From JAIBAJ01 sp965284645 (lineage in GTDB: Bacteria; Bacteroidota; Bacteroidia; JAIBAJ01): 64,000 nt of DNA. Made by a program: the position numbers and the translations under genes. The stretch spans positions 2,542,001-2,606,000 of the forward strand of contig OZ260106.1 of NCBI GenBank assembly GCA_965284645.1, given 5' to 3'. The notes beneath the pieces are model-generated. The model was not told the DNA's origin. It worked only from the letters and a program-made list of their open reading frames with translations, and searched no databases. Positions 18,595-25,700 of this stretch are shown piece after piece; the stretch's first letter is position 1; every line of letters starts with the position of its first letter.

Positions 18595-18711
18595 GCATAA
18601 GAGGAAATTATTGTTTTTGTTAGGGGAAGGACCAATTTTAGACACTGGCATTTTAAAGGTTAATTATTGTATTCAATGCCCAATTGATTCTCTTTTAGTC
18701 GAATCTTAATT

Positions 18712-18878
18712 CAGCCAGATAAATCAGTTGCAGGAATTAATATTTCAAACTACAGGATCAAGTTTGGTTTACCATTAAAGCAGATATTTTAGATAGATGT
18801 TTTGTATGTAGTTGGGCTAAATCATTTGAATTGCAAATTTCTATTCATTTATGTATTTTAATTACCTAATCTTGTTTT
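18712..18878 (+). repeat. Ancient decayed family B copy
   Basis: In the 393-bp gap after the coiled-coil gene, CAGCCAGATAAATCAG, then GTTGGGCTAAATCATTTGAA and TTTATGTATTTTAATTACC, follow the order of the intact family B elements at similar spacing. Identity is low and no target duplication is visible. Confidence 0.5.
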
Positions 18879-18912
18879 ATTGGATGATGCTATTTGTTTC
18901 AGATTAATCCCT

Positions 18913-18955
18913 AAAAAGCCCCCCATTCTTATAGCTGTTCAAAAGAGCGGGGGGG
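18913..18955 (-). terminator. Terminator behind the DUF4395 gene
   Basis: On the minus strand a run of C pairs with a run of G across an imperfect interior, then CTTTTTAG follows. It lies about 33 nt after the stop at 18988 and is probably the end of the whole cysteine operon. Confidence 0.65.
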
Positions 18956-18987
18956 ATTCTAAATATGCATAATTTTTTCTAGGTAAA

Positions 18988-19419
18988 TTATTTTTTATTG
19001 AAAAAGGGGGCTATAATCCAATCATAAGCATAGCACCCTGCACAAATTTTAAAAATAGATTCCAGTAGTGCAAAGAAAATTAAGATACTACATGCAAAAT
19101 AGGCTAAAGAATTAAAATTAAAAAACAGCAAAAAGCTAATTAAAAGGGAAAGTAGAGCTCCAATACCTGCAGCGAAACGTTTTGGAGGTGCAAAAATTTG
19201 AATAGGCCCAAGCCCTAATTGCTTAAATAAAACTTTCGCCACTATACCCAAAGGGGCTGGATTAGAAAAGGCTCTAAGGGTAAAATCCAGCGCCAAGGCA
19301 AATGCAAGTATACTTGAGTTGGAATAAAGAATTATTCCAGTAATTAGAACTACCTGTGCGGCAACCAAACGGACAGTGGATTCTTCAAGGTAGAGGGATG
19401 CATTTGATTGATTACTCAT
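18988..19419 (-). CDS. DUF4395 membrane protein
   Basis: 143 residues with about four hydrophobic segments (VRLVAAQVVLITGIIL, SSILAFALALDFTLRAF, IGALLSLLISFLLFF, YFACSILIFFALLESIF) and a Cys pair near the end in KICAGCYAYDWI. This is DUF4395. Members are often found beside thioredoxin-like or sulfurtransferase genes; here it starts 3 nt after the peroxiredoxin stop, at the end of a cysteine operon. A role in thiol or sulfur chemistry at the membrane is an inference from context. Confidence 0.8.
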   Translation of the reverse strand: MSNQSNASLYLEESTVRLVAAQVVLITGIILYSNSSILAFALALDFTLRAFSNPAPLGIVAKVLFKQLGLGPIQIFAPPKRFAAGIGALLSLLISFLLFFNFNSLAYFACSILIFFALLESIFKICAGCYAYDWIIAPFFNKK

Positions 19420-19422
19420 GCT

Positions 19423-20058
19423 TTAACGGTTAGGTTGTGGGGTTAAACGCAAATAAGACTTTACCCTTCTGTATCCTTTTGGAAATTTGGAGGCGATATC
19501 CTCGTCTTTTACGGCTGGGGCTATTACAACTTCTTGACCATCTTCCCAATTGGCAGGAGTTGCAACCGAGTAATTTGCAGTTAATTGTAAACTGTCAATT
19601 ACCCGGAGTATCTCGAAGAAGTTTCTACCAGTTGAGGCGGGATAAGTAATGGTTAGTTTTACCTTTTTATCTGGTCCGATGATAAATACTGACCGAACTG
19701 TAAAGGTTTCACTTGCATTCGGATGGATCATATCATAAAGATTTGCCACTTTTTTTTCAGGGTCGGCAATAATAGGAAAGCTAACGATGGTGTTTTGGGT
19801 TTCATTAATGTCCTTAACCCATTCTTTGTGAGAAGTCAGAGGGTCAACACTTAAAGCAATAACTTTAGTGTTTCGTTTGGCAAATTCATCCTTTAGCTTG
19901 GAAGTTAGCCCTAATTCGGTGGTGCAAACGGGTGTAAAATCCGCAGGATGTGAAAATAGGACGCCCCAGGAACTCCCTAACCATTCGTGAAAGGAAAGAG
20001 AGCCTTCTGTAGTTTCTGCGGTGAAATTGGGTGCGATGTCGCCTAATCTAATTGTCAT
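19423..20058 (-). CDS. Peroxiredoxin, Prx6/1-Cys type
   Basis: 211-residue thiol peroxidase. The peroxidatic Cys45 sits in HPADFTPVCTTELG; the C-terminal domain (VIAPAVKDEDIASKFP, then VKSYLRLTP) is the Prx6-type extension. No second conserved resolving Cys is seen, so 1-Cys chemistry is likely. It reduces hydrogen peroxide or alkyl peroxides at the expense of a thiol donor. The gene lies 46 nt behind tRNA-Cys, so it may be co-transcribed with the cysteine operon. Confidence 0.92.
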   Translation of the reverse strand: MTIRLGDIAPNFTAETTEGSLSFHEWLGSSWGVLFSHPADFTPVCTTELGLTSKLKDEFAKRNTKVIALSVDPLTSHKEWVKDINETQNTIVSFPIIADPEKKVANLYDMIHPNASETFTVRSVFIIGPDKKVKLTITYPASTGRNFFEILRVIDSLQLTANYSVATPANWEDGQEVVIAPAVKDEDIASKFPKGYRRVKSYLRLTPQPNR

Positions 20059-20104
20059 AGTTTTGAGGTTTAATTGTTAGAGTTTTTATGGATAATACTT
20101 GTAG

Positions 20105-20177
20105 AGGTGCTGACCGGATTCGAACCGGTGTCTTGGCTTTTGCAGAGCCACGCCTGAACCAACTCGGCTACAGCACC
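20105..20177 (-). tRNA. tRNA-Cys (GCA)
   Basis: A complete 73-nt cloverleaf. The acceptor stem is GGTGCTG/CAGCACC, the anticodon arm TGGCT-CTGCAAA-AGCCA reads anticodon GCA, and the T arm is ACCGG-TTCGAAT-CCGGT. The discriminator is T on the gene strand, as usual for tRNA-Cys. CCA is not encoded. It lies 10 nt after the moeZ stop with no U-tract terminator between; a small AAAGGG/CCCTTT stem around the stop codon could be a processing signal. Confidence 0.97.
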
Positions 20178-20187
20178 AAGGAAAGGG

Positions 20188-21312
20188 CTAAACAACCCTT
20201 TCTGCTTGTAAATAAGCTGTGATTCCTCCTTTCAAATTATATAAGTTTTGAAATCCGAATTTTTCTTCAAGTTCTCGAATAGCTTTCGCACTTCTACCTC
20301 CTAGTTTACAATGAACAATAACTTTTTTGTTTCTTTCAATTTCATGAGCTCTTGATGAAACTGTGGCCAATGGCACCAAAAGGGCATTGATGTTTACTTC
20401 ATCGTATTCGGCAGGTTCACGCACATCAATTACTTGGAGGTCCTCTCCTTTATTTTGCCATTCTTTAAATTCCTCTACCGTTATTTCCTTAATTTTTCTT
20501 TCAACAGCTTTTACTCCACAAAATTGTTCATAATCAAGTAGCTCTTTTATTTCAGGAGTTTCCGTTCTTTTTGAAATCTTTAAAATCCTTGTTTCAAAAC
20601 TTAAGGCATCAAATACAAAGAATCTTCCACTCAAAGGTTCACCAACACCTGTAATTACTTTTATAACCTCACTGGCTTGTAAACTTCCAATTATTCCTGG
20701 CAAAACGCCCAAAACACCGCTATCGGAGCAATTGGGAACTAAGCCAGGTGGAGGTGGAGTAGGGTAAAGGTCGCGGTAGTTAGGGCCAAGTTTTCCATTT
20801 TTGTCCTTATAGTTGAAAACTGAAACTTGACCTTCAAATTGAAATATGGAAGCGTAAATATTTGGTTTTCCAGCAATTACGCTAGCGTCATTAACCAAAT
20901 AGCGTGTTGGGAAATTGTCGGTGCCATCTGCAACTACATCGTATTGTTGGATAAGTTCCAAGGCGTTTAAGGAGGTTAATTGCGTATTATAAGTGTTTAT
21001 TTGGATAAATGGATTAAGACTTTCTAAGCGAGCTTTAGCAGCATCAACCTTAGGTTTGCCTACTTCTGAAATTCCAAACAAAACCTGTCTTTGGAGATTA
21101 CTTTGGTCAACGGTGTCAAAGTCAACAATACCAATTGTGCCAACTCCCGCTGCAGCTAAATACAACAAGAGTGGGCTACCTAACCCACCTGAACCAATAA
21201 CCAAAACCCGTGCAGCCTTAAGTTTTTGTTGGGCTTCAATACCGAAGTCAGGTATGATAATATGGCGATTGTATCGCTCAAGTTCTTCTTTTGAAAAATG
21301 GATGGAACGCAT
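20188..21312 (-). CDS. moeZ: MoeZ-type E1-like adenylyltransferase/sulfurtransferase (ThiF + rhodanese)
   Basis: 374 residues. The N-terminal ThiF/MoeB domain (1-250) has ARVLVIGSGGLGSPLLLYLA (nucleotide loop), DFDTVDQSNLQRQ and DGTDNFPTRYLVND. The C-terminal rhodanese domain (about 275-370) has VIDVREPAEYDEV and the persulfide loop CKLGGRS with Cys335. Such fusions adenylate the C-terminal Gly of a ubiquitin-like sulfur carrier and load it with sulfur as thiocarboxylate. The Zn-binding CxxC pair of E. coli MoeB is replaced (NYRDLYP where CxxC is expected). The adjacent cysO and mec genes point to carrier loading for cysteine synthesis, not molybdopterin. Confidence 0.88.
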   Translation of the reverse strand: MRSIHFSKEELERYNRHIIIPDFGIEAQQKLKAARVLVIGSGGLGSPLLLYLAAAGVGTIGIVDFDTVDQSNLQRQVLFGISEVGKPKVDAAKARLESLNPFIQINTYNTQLTSLNALELIQQYDVVADGTDNFPTRYLVNDASVIAGKPNIYASIFQFEGQVSVFNYKDKNGKLGPNYRDLYPTPPPPGLVPNCSDSGVLGVLPGIIGSLQASEVIKVITGVGEPLSGRFFVFDALSFETRILKISKRTETPEIKELLDYEQFCGVKAVERKIKEITVEEFKEWQNKGEDLQVIDVREPAEYDEVNINALLVPLATVSSRAHEIERNKKVIVHCKLGGRSAKAIRELEEKFGFQNLYNLKGGITAYLQAERVV

Positions 21313-21322
21313 TATAAATAAA

Positions 21323-21619
21323 TTAAAATGTTAATGAATTGTCAGTTAGTCCTCCCGCGATGGCAGGAATTATACTGATTGTACTGTGGATTGTCAAAGA
21401 AGTATTCTCCCCTCCTAAATTCCTGATATCTTCATCTCCAACAAATACATTGACGAAGGTGCGGAGCTGATTGTTTTCGTCCAAAAGGTTTTTCTTCAGG
21501 TCTGGAAATTGAAAGGTTAAATCTGAAATAGCTTCCTTTACTGTGGTGCCGGTCACCTCAATTCTTGAAGATTGGTTAGTGAATTTGCGCAAAGGGGTTG
21601 GAATAAGAATAGTTGCCAT
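21323..21619 (-). CDS. cysO: CysO-like sulfur carrier protein (ThiS/MoaD fold) with C-terminal extension
   Basis: 98-residue ubiquitin-like carrier. TFVNVFVGDEDIRNLGG and ISIIPAIAGG follow the pattern I recall for mycobacterial CysO (FVNIYVNDEDVR, ILPAVAGG). Active carriers end in Gly-Gly; here Gly89-Gly90 is followed by eight more residues, LTDNSLTF, so the product looks like a precursor needing cleavage. The JAMM protease gene lies 4 nt upstream. It is located between mec and moeZ in the operon, with gaps of 4 and 10 nt. Confidence 0.87.
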   Translation of the reverse strand: MATILIPTPLRKFTNQSSRIEVTGTTVKEAISDLTFQFPDLKKNLLDENNQLRTFVNVFVGDEDIRNLGGENTSLTIHSTISIIPAIAGGLTDNSLTF

Positions 21620-21623
21620 AGTT

Positions 21624-22061
21624 TTATGCTGCTTTTATTGTTTGAATTGTTTGAAAAATAGATTCTTCTTCGAATTGAAATTGATCATTTAGTCTCCAGG
21701 ATTGAAGCGAAATAAATTCATCCTGTTTTACTGAAAGAATTAAGTAACTGAAATAAGGTTGGGCTACAATCCTATCATGTTCTGAGGGAATGGAGGGGTG
21801 ATTCGGATGGGAATGATAAACGCCTAATAACTGCAAGTCGTTGTTTTCGGCAAATTGTTCGGCTTTTAAATAATCAAGTGGACTTATTTCAAAACGTCTT
21901 TTTTGGTCTCCTTCTTTAGCATTATCCACCACTTGTATCGCATGAAGATACCGATTGTCGTTTTCTTCTTGTCCGAAAACAAAACCGCAACATTCATTTG
22001 GATAGGTGCGTAGTGCGTCTTTAATAAGTTGACTTTGAATGTAATAGGGGATATGGATCAT
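21624..22061 (-). CDS. mec: JAMM/M67 zinc metalloprotease (Mec-type)
   Basis: 145 residues. The JAMM zinc motif is complete: Glu23 in YPNECCGFVFG, then His83-x-His85 and Ser93-xx-Asp96 in YHSHPNHPSIPSEHD. In mycobacteria the counterpart releases cysteine from the CysO-cysteine adduct. Here it may also trim the eight extra residues from the CysO precursor. Its ATG overlaps the cysM stop (ATGA), so the two are translationally coupled. Confidence 0.9.
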   Translation of the reverse strand: MIHIPYYIQSQLIKDALRTYPNECCGFVFGQEENDNRYLHAIQVVDNAKEGDQKRRFEISPLDYLKAEQFAENNDLQLLGVYHSHPNHPSIPSEHDRIVAQPYFSYLILSVKQDEFISLQSWRLNDQFQFEEESIFQTIQTIKAA

Positions 22062-23002
22062 AGGTTCTTAAATTTGGCTTGTATTTCAGGATATCTGTCT
22101 ATTGAATCAGGTAGTATCGTAACAAGTATGCCTTGCTCAATTTCCCGGGCTACTTTGAGTGCCCCGCTTAGATTAGCTGCGGATGAAGGACTTAACAAAA
22201 TGCCTTCCTTTTTCTTTACTTCTTCAATAGTTCGAAACGCTTCTTCGGTTGCTATTTCTAGATTTTGGTGTGCTAATTTAGGATTGTATATACTAGGAAC
22301 AAATGCGGTTTCAAGGTGTTTCCATCCTTCTAGTCCATGTAAGGCCAAATCTGGTTGAAGAGAAACCAATTGAATATGGGGATGTGTTTCTTTAAATCGG
22401 GTAGATATTCCAGTAAAGGTTCCGGTCGTACCTAAGCCTGCAATGAAATGAGTAAGGTTAGGTTGTTGTTGTAAGATTTCAGAAGCCGTTCCTAAATAAT
22501 GTGCCAATAAATTGTTTGGATTTTTGTATTGGTCTGCATAAAAATATCGCTCAGGTTGCGCTATAGACAAGGCTTTTGCGGCCTCTTGAGCATCGTCTGT
22601 ACCCCCAAATTTAGAAGTAAGAATTAGGTTTGCTCCTAAAGATTTAAGGATTTCTTTTCGTTTGGAACTGGCATTTTCAGGAAGGCAAATAGTAACTGAA
22701 ATGCCAAGTTCTTTTGCTAAATAGGCATAAGCTATGGCTGTATTTCCACTTGATGCATCTAAAAGGGTTCTGCCTTGAAAAAGGAATCCTTTTTGAATGG
22801 CATCTTTGATAATGTAAAAGGCGGCCCTTGCTTTAACACTTCCAGATGCTTGATTCCATTCAGCTTTCGCCCATATCTCAACCTTTGGATTTGGAGAAAT
22901 ATTCTGAAAGGAAAGAAGGGGAGTATGGCCAATTTGCTTGCCTAAATGTTCAATCTGGGATTGAAGAGAAGATGTTTTATATTGATTTGATTCGATAAAC
23001 AT
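22058..23002 (-). CDS. cysM: CysM-type cysteine synthase (PLP fold type II), CysO-linked
   Basis: 314 residues. The PLP lysine is Lys57 in ASGSVKARAAFYI, the substrate loop is SSGNTAIAYA (about 85-94), and the phosphate loop is GLGTTGTFTG. In the CysO pathway this enzyme takes O-phosphoserine or an acetylserine-like acceptor and the carrier thiocarboxylate to make CysO-cysteine; the acceptor here cannot be read from sequence. The start at 23002 (MFIESNQYKT) is preferred because the in-frame ATG at 23035 lies inside the terminator stem. First enzyme gene behind the attenuator. Confidence 0.9.
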   Translation of the reverse strand: MFIESNQYKTSSLQSQIEHLGKQIGHTPLLSFQNISPNPKVEIWAKAEWNQASGSVKARAAFYIIKDAIQKGFLFQGRTLLDASSGNTAIAYAYLAKELGISVTICLPENASSKRKEILKSLGANLILTSKFGGTDDAQEAAKALSIAQPERYFYADQYKNPNNLLAHYLGTASEILQQQPNLTHFIAGLGTTGTFTGISTRFKETHPHIQLVSLQPDLALHGLEGWKHLETAFVPSIYNPKLAHQNLEIATEEAFRTIEEVKKKEGILLSPSSAANLSGALKVAREIEQGILVTILPDSIDRYPEIQAKFKNL

Positions 23003-23019
23003 ATGTTTGAGTTTTGGAC

Positions 23020-23050
23020 AAAAAAAAAGCCCCACTATGGTGGAGCTTTT
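23020..23050 (-). promoter_or_regulatory. Attenuator terminator of the cysteine operon (with antiterminator alternative)
   Basis: AAAGCTCCAC (23049-23040) pairs with GTGGGGCTTT (23035-23026) around loop CATA, a 10-bp stem with one G-T wobble. It runs into nine T residues (23028-23020), 18 nt before the cysM ATG. The 5' arm contains TCCACCA (23044-23038), perfectly complementary to TGGTGGA (23089-23083) at the end of the leader reading frame, so an antiterminator excludes the terminator. TCCAC (23133-23129) can instead sequester GTGGA, as a protector helix. Confidence 0.85.
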
Positions 23051-23077
23051 GGAATTTCTTATAAAGGATACACTAGA

Positions 23078-23155
23078 CTACGTCCACCAACAGCTAGGCT
23101 CCTGCATAGTACAGCAGCAGCAACAAGTGTGGATACAAAGCGTCATGTGAATCAT
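23078..23155 (-). CDS. Poly-cysteine leader peptide of the cysteine attenuator
   Basis: 25 codons plus TAG. Cys codons are at positions 7, 11-15 (TGT TGC TGC TGC TGT) and 22; the start reads MIHMTLCIHT. The ATG is 5 nt after a TAnnTTTG promoter element, so the mRNA is probably leaderless. A ribosome waiting for charged tRNA-Cys at codons 11-15 would leave TGGTGGA (codons 23-25) free for the antiterminator; a ribosome reaching the stop would cover it and let the terminator form. The peptide itself probably has no other function. Confidence 0.85.
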   Translation of the reverse strand: MIHMTLCIHTCCCCCTMQEPSCWWT

Positions 23156-23160
23156 CGTGG

Positions 23161-23168
23161 CAAATATA
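23161..23168 (-). promoter_or_regulatory. Promoter -7 element (TATATTTG) of the cysteine operon leader
   Basis: Exact TAnnTTTG match on the minus strand, ending 5 nt before the leader-peptide ATG. Confidence 0.65.
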
Positions 23169-23434
23169 GAGGCCTTTTATTAAGTGGATGGCAAGATTAA
23201 AGAATTTAACATTTTTTTTTTCCAATTTTTGAGGCAAATAGTTGAATATATTACCCCAAGTGTTTGATATTGAAGTTTTTGTTGTTTTTAAAATAAGGTC
23301 ATTCTTGTTTTTCTGAAGTGTTTAGAAAAATTGGATTTGGACGCTTTTTCATTCCATTTCTGGGTAGGTAGTAGTTTATAACACCCGAAAAAATTTTTAC
23401 AGGTATTCTTTTGGTTGATTTTTGTTTTTCGGAA

Positions 23435-24418
23435 TTATAAAGAACGTGGATTAATGGCAATTTTTACTAGGGTTTCAAACATATCGTCCTCCTTTCTATT
23501 ATTGTACTTAAACACAAATTCTCCCACATATTTTGGTAAGTGTTTTTCGCTTACTTGGTGATATTGCCCCATTATTCCCCTTTTGATTATTGCCCAAAAA
23601 CTTTCAATGGTATTCGTATTTACTCCTTTGTAGGAATAACCTTTTGAATGGTCAATTTTTATGTTTTCAATTATTTCATCAAATCGTGAATAACCTTTGA
23701 ATGTATCAGTAATTAAAAGCGATTCATTGGTTTTAACATTCCTTTCAACCATTTCAATCAAATTTTTGCGGGATAGCGTTTTCATTACTTCTGCTATTAC
23801 ATTTCCATCTCGTTGAACAATTCCAACAACAGGGGTTTTCTTTTCGCTGCCTCGTCCTCGTTTAATATTCAAATCAGGTTTCGCTGGGTTTCCTTTTGAT
23901 GGGGATAAATCAAAACCATTATCAATTGCTTCCTTTATTTGTTGGTCAAATTCCTTCTTTTCAGCCTTTGAGGTAACTATGTTGTTTGGTTTCCTTGGTT
24001 TACCTCCAACAAATGTTTCATCCATTTCAACAACATCTTCCAGCATGGCATTTTCATCATTGTCTTCAGCCATCATTTCCCTAATCTTATGGTACATCTT
24101 CCATGAAGTTGGGTAACTAATATTCAAGTTCCTTTGAAGTTGCAAAGCAGATAAACCTTTTTTTGCATCGGTAATTATTGAAAAAGCCATTAACCACGTT
24201 TTCAATGGTATTTTGGTATTTTCAATATTGGTTTTTGCAGTTACGAAAACTCCTTTATTGCAGTCTAAACAACGAAAACGATAATCTTCATACCTTTTCG
24301 ATAGTCGGTTGCTCTTACAATGGACACAAGAAGGTTTTTCGCCCCATCGAATAAATTCAAAATATTGAACTGCATCTAATTCGGTTGGGAATTTTTCGGA
24401 TATTTCAATTATGTTCAT
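23435..24418 (-). CDS. IS1595-family transposase (ISXO2-like)
   Basis: 327 residues. An N-terminal zinc ribbon has CVHCKSNRL then CLDCNKG (about 31-57). The catalytic domain shows MDETFVGGKPRKPN (first Asp), ITDTFKGY (second Asp) and NTIESFWAIIKRGIMGQY, the Asn/Glu region characteristic of ISXO2-like enzymes. The frame is intact, so the element may be active. Its ATG overlaps the stop of the passenger gene upstream (ATGA). Confidence 0.95.
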   Translation of the reverse strand: MNIIEISEKFPTELDAVQYFEFIRWGEKPSCVHCKSNRLSKRYEDYRFRCLDCNKGVFVTAKTNIENTKIPLKTWLMAFSIITDAKKGLSALQLQRNLNISYPTSWKMYHKIREMMAEDNDENAMLEDVVEMDETFVGGKPRKPNNIVTSKAEKKEFDQQIKEAIDNGFDLSPSKGNPAKPDLNIKRGRGSEKKTPVVGIVQRDGNVIAEVMKTLSRKNLIEMVERNVKTNESLLITDTFKGYSRFDEIIENIKIDHSKGYSYKGVNTNTIESFWAIIKRGIMGQYHQVSEKHLPKYVGEFVFKYNNRKEDDMFETLVKIAINPRSL

Positions 24419-24870
24419 GATATTAATAGTTCATTTCCATAAATTAATTTCATATTTTCCAAAATAGAATTTTTATCCAAATTAGGATTTTCATTTTGAA
24501 TCATTTCAAAAACACTTTTTTGCTCTTGTTTTAAATTATTGGTAAAGACTATCAAAGCATCTTCATTTATTCTTAAATTATTAGTATATTGATTAAATGA
24601 CCTTACCCTATTAACAAATTGCAATACATTTATAAAGGAAATATAATTTAATTTACTCCTTTCTAATTCATCATTAGATTTTTTTAACGATTTTAAAACA
24701 AAATATAAAATTGTTATGGTAACAACTTTTATTATAAAATCAAATATGTCAAAATTTAAATCCATAGTAGTTGGTATTTTAAGATTAGGTAAAAAAATTA
24801 AAACAATTTCATATAATTCTTTTGAAAGTAAAATAAAAATTGTAAATGGGCTATTTGATATTTTTTTCAT
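24415..24870 (-). CDS. Passenger protein of the IS1595 element, membrane-anchored, unknown function
   Basis: 151 residues inside the insertion sequence, upstream of and overlapping the transposase start by 4 nt. It has two hydrophobic stretches near the N-terminus (FTIFILLSKELYEIVLIFL; FDFIIKVVTITILYFVLKS) followed by a charged helical, Asn- and Lys-rich soluble part. I recognise no family. Coding is supported by the tight coupling and by the full-length frame; base composition is more A/T-rich than in the transposase. Confidence 0.65.
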   Translation of the reverse strand: MKKISNSPFTIFILLSKELYEIVLIFLPNLKIPTTMDLNFDIFDFIIKVVTITILYFVLKSLKKSNDELERSKLNYISFINVLQFVNRVRSFNQYTNNLRINEDALIVFTNNLKQEQKSVFEMIQNENPNLDKNSILENMKLIYGNELLIS

Positions 24871-25291
24871 TTGTGGATTTTAAAAGTTTCTTCAAAAATA
24901 GAAACATTTCCAAAGTATCCACGTTGTTTATGATTTTAGGGGTTTATCCAAGTTGTTTATAATTCCGTTGTTTTTAAATAACTTAATTTGGAAAAAGTAA
25001 ACACCTTCATGATTTTGGATGCCTGATTTTGAACCTATCCAATATTTTGGGAAGGAGTAGGAGTTTTGCTATTCTTTGGTTGATAAACTTGGTGGTTAAG
25101 TTATGATAGGAAAATTATCAAAGATTTTTTCTCTTTATGGAACTTTCATTTTTTTAAAGCGTACCAATGCCATTATTTCAAATATCAAATCTTAATTTTG
25201 GTCTATTAATAGTTTTACCAAGTAATAAAATAGGCTTAGGTAAGGAGATCAAAATAAGGTGATTGCATTTGAAAGGAAAGCTAAAAGATTT

Positions 25292-25681
25292 ATGAAGAAA
25301 ACGAAATACCTAATCGCAGCACTATTGCTTGGGAGTTTTATGTTAGATGGGTGCCGAAAGAATGAATTTATCATTCAAGAAGAATTACCTAAGAATCTTA
25401 ATGAACTAAATGCCAGTGAAAATTTTTCATGGACTACGGAAATGCCCGTTACTGTCCAAATAACTGGTTTGCCAACCCTAGAAGAGGTTCGTTCCAATTT
25501 GCGCATTGCTATGATTGATGGTTCAATTATTTATTCAGGAGTGCACAGGATGGACTTGGATACAACGTATTCCGTAATTGTCCCTTCAACTGAAACAGCG
25601 CTGAAATTAATGTATGGAACACAATCCTACGATATTTCCATTTCAGGAAATCAAGCACAATTCTCCTTTATACCAGAATAA
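25292..25681 (+). CDS. Small lipoprotein of unknown function
   Basis: 129 residues from MKKTKYLIAALLLGSFMLDG-C, a clear lipobox (MLDGC) with basic residues after it. The rest looks beta-rich (VTVQITGLP, ALKLMYGTQSYDISI), like a small carbohydrate-binding or pilus-associated fold. An ATG 11 codons upstream exists but would put charged residues ahead of the signal peptide. It ends 19 nt before the LruC-domain gene, with which it forms a likely pair. Confidence 0.75.
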   Translation: MKKTKYLIAALLLGSFMLDGCRKNEFIIQEELPKNLNELNASENFSWTTEMPVTVQITGLPTLEEVRSNLRIAMIDGSIIYSGVHRMDLDTTYSVIVPSTETALKLMYGTQSYDISISGNQAQFSFIPE

Positions 25682-25700
25682 TATTATACCTTAGAAATTT

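Larger units (their letters stand above)
23430..24967 (-). mobile_element. Complete IS1595-family insertion sequence (1538 bp)
   Basis: Terminal inverted repeats start CGGAATTATAAA at the left and end TTTATAATTCCG at the right; pairing continues past this (AAGAACGTGGAT against ATCCAAGTTGTT). Both ends are flanked by TTGTTTTT (23422-23429 and 24968-24975), a perfect 8-bp target duplication, the size expected for IS1595. The transposase stop lies inside the left repeat. A second copy of the end motif (GTATCCACGTTGTTTATGAT) lies just inside the right end. The perfect duplication suggests a recent insertion. Confidence 0.93.

Noticed and set aside
22003..22358. Plus-strand frames opposite mec and cysM
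   Set aside because: Shadows of firmly identified genes.
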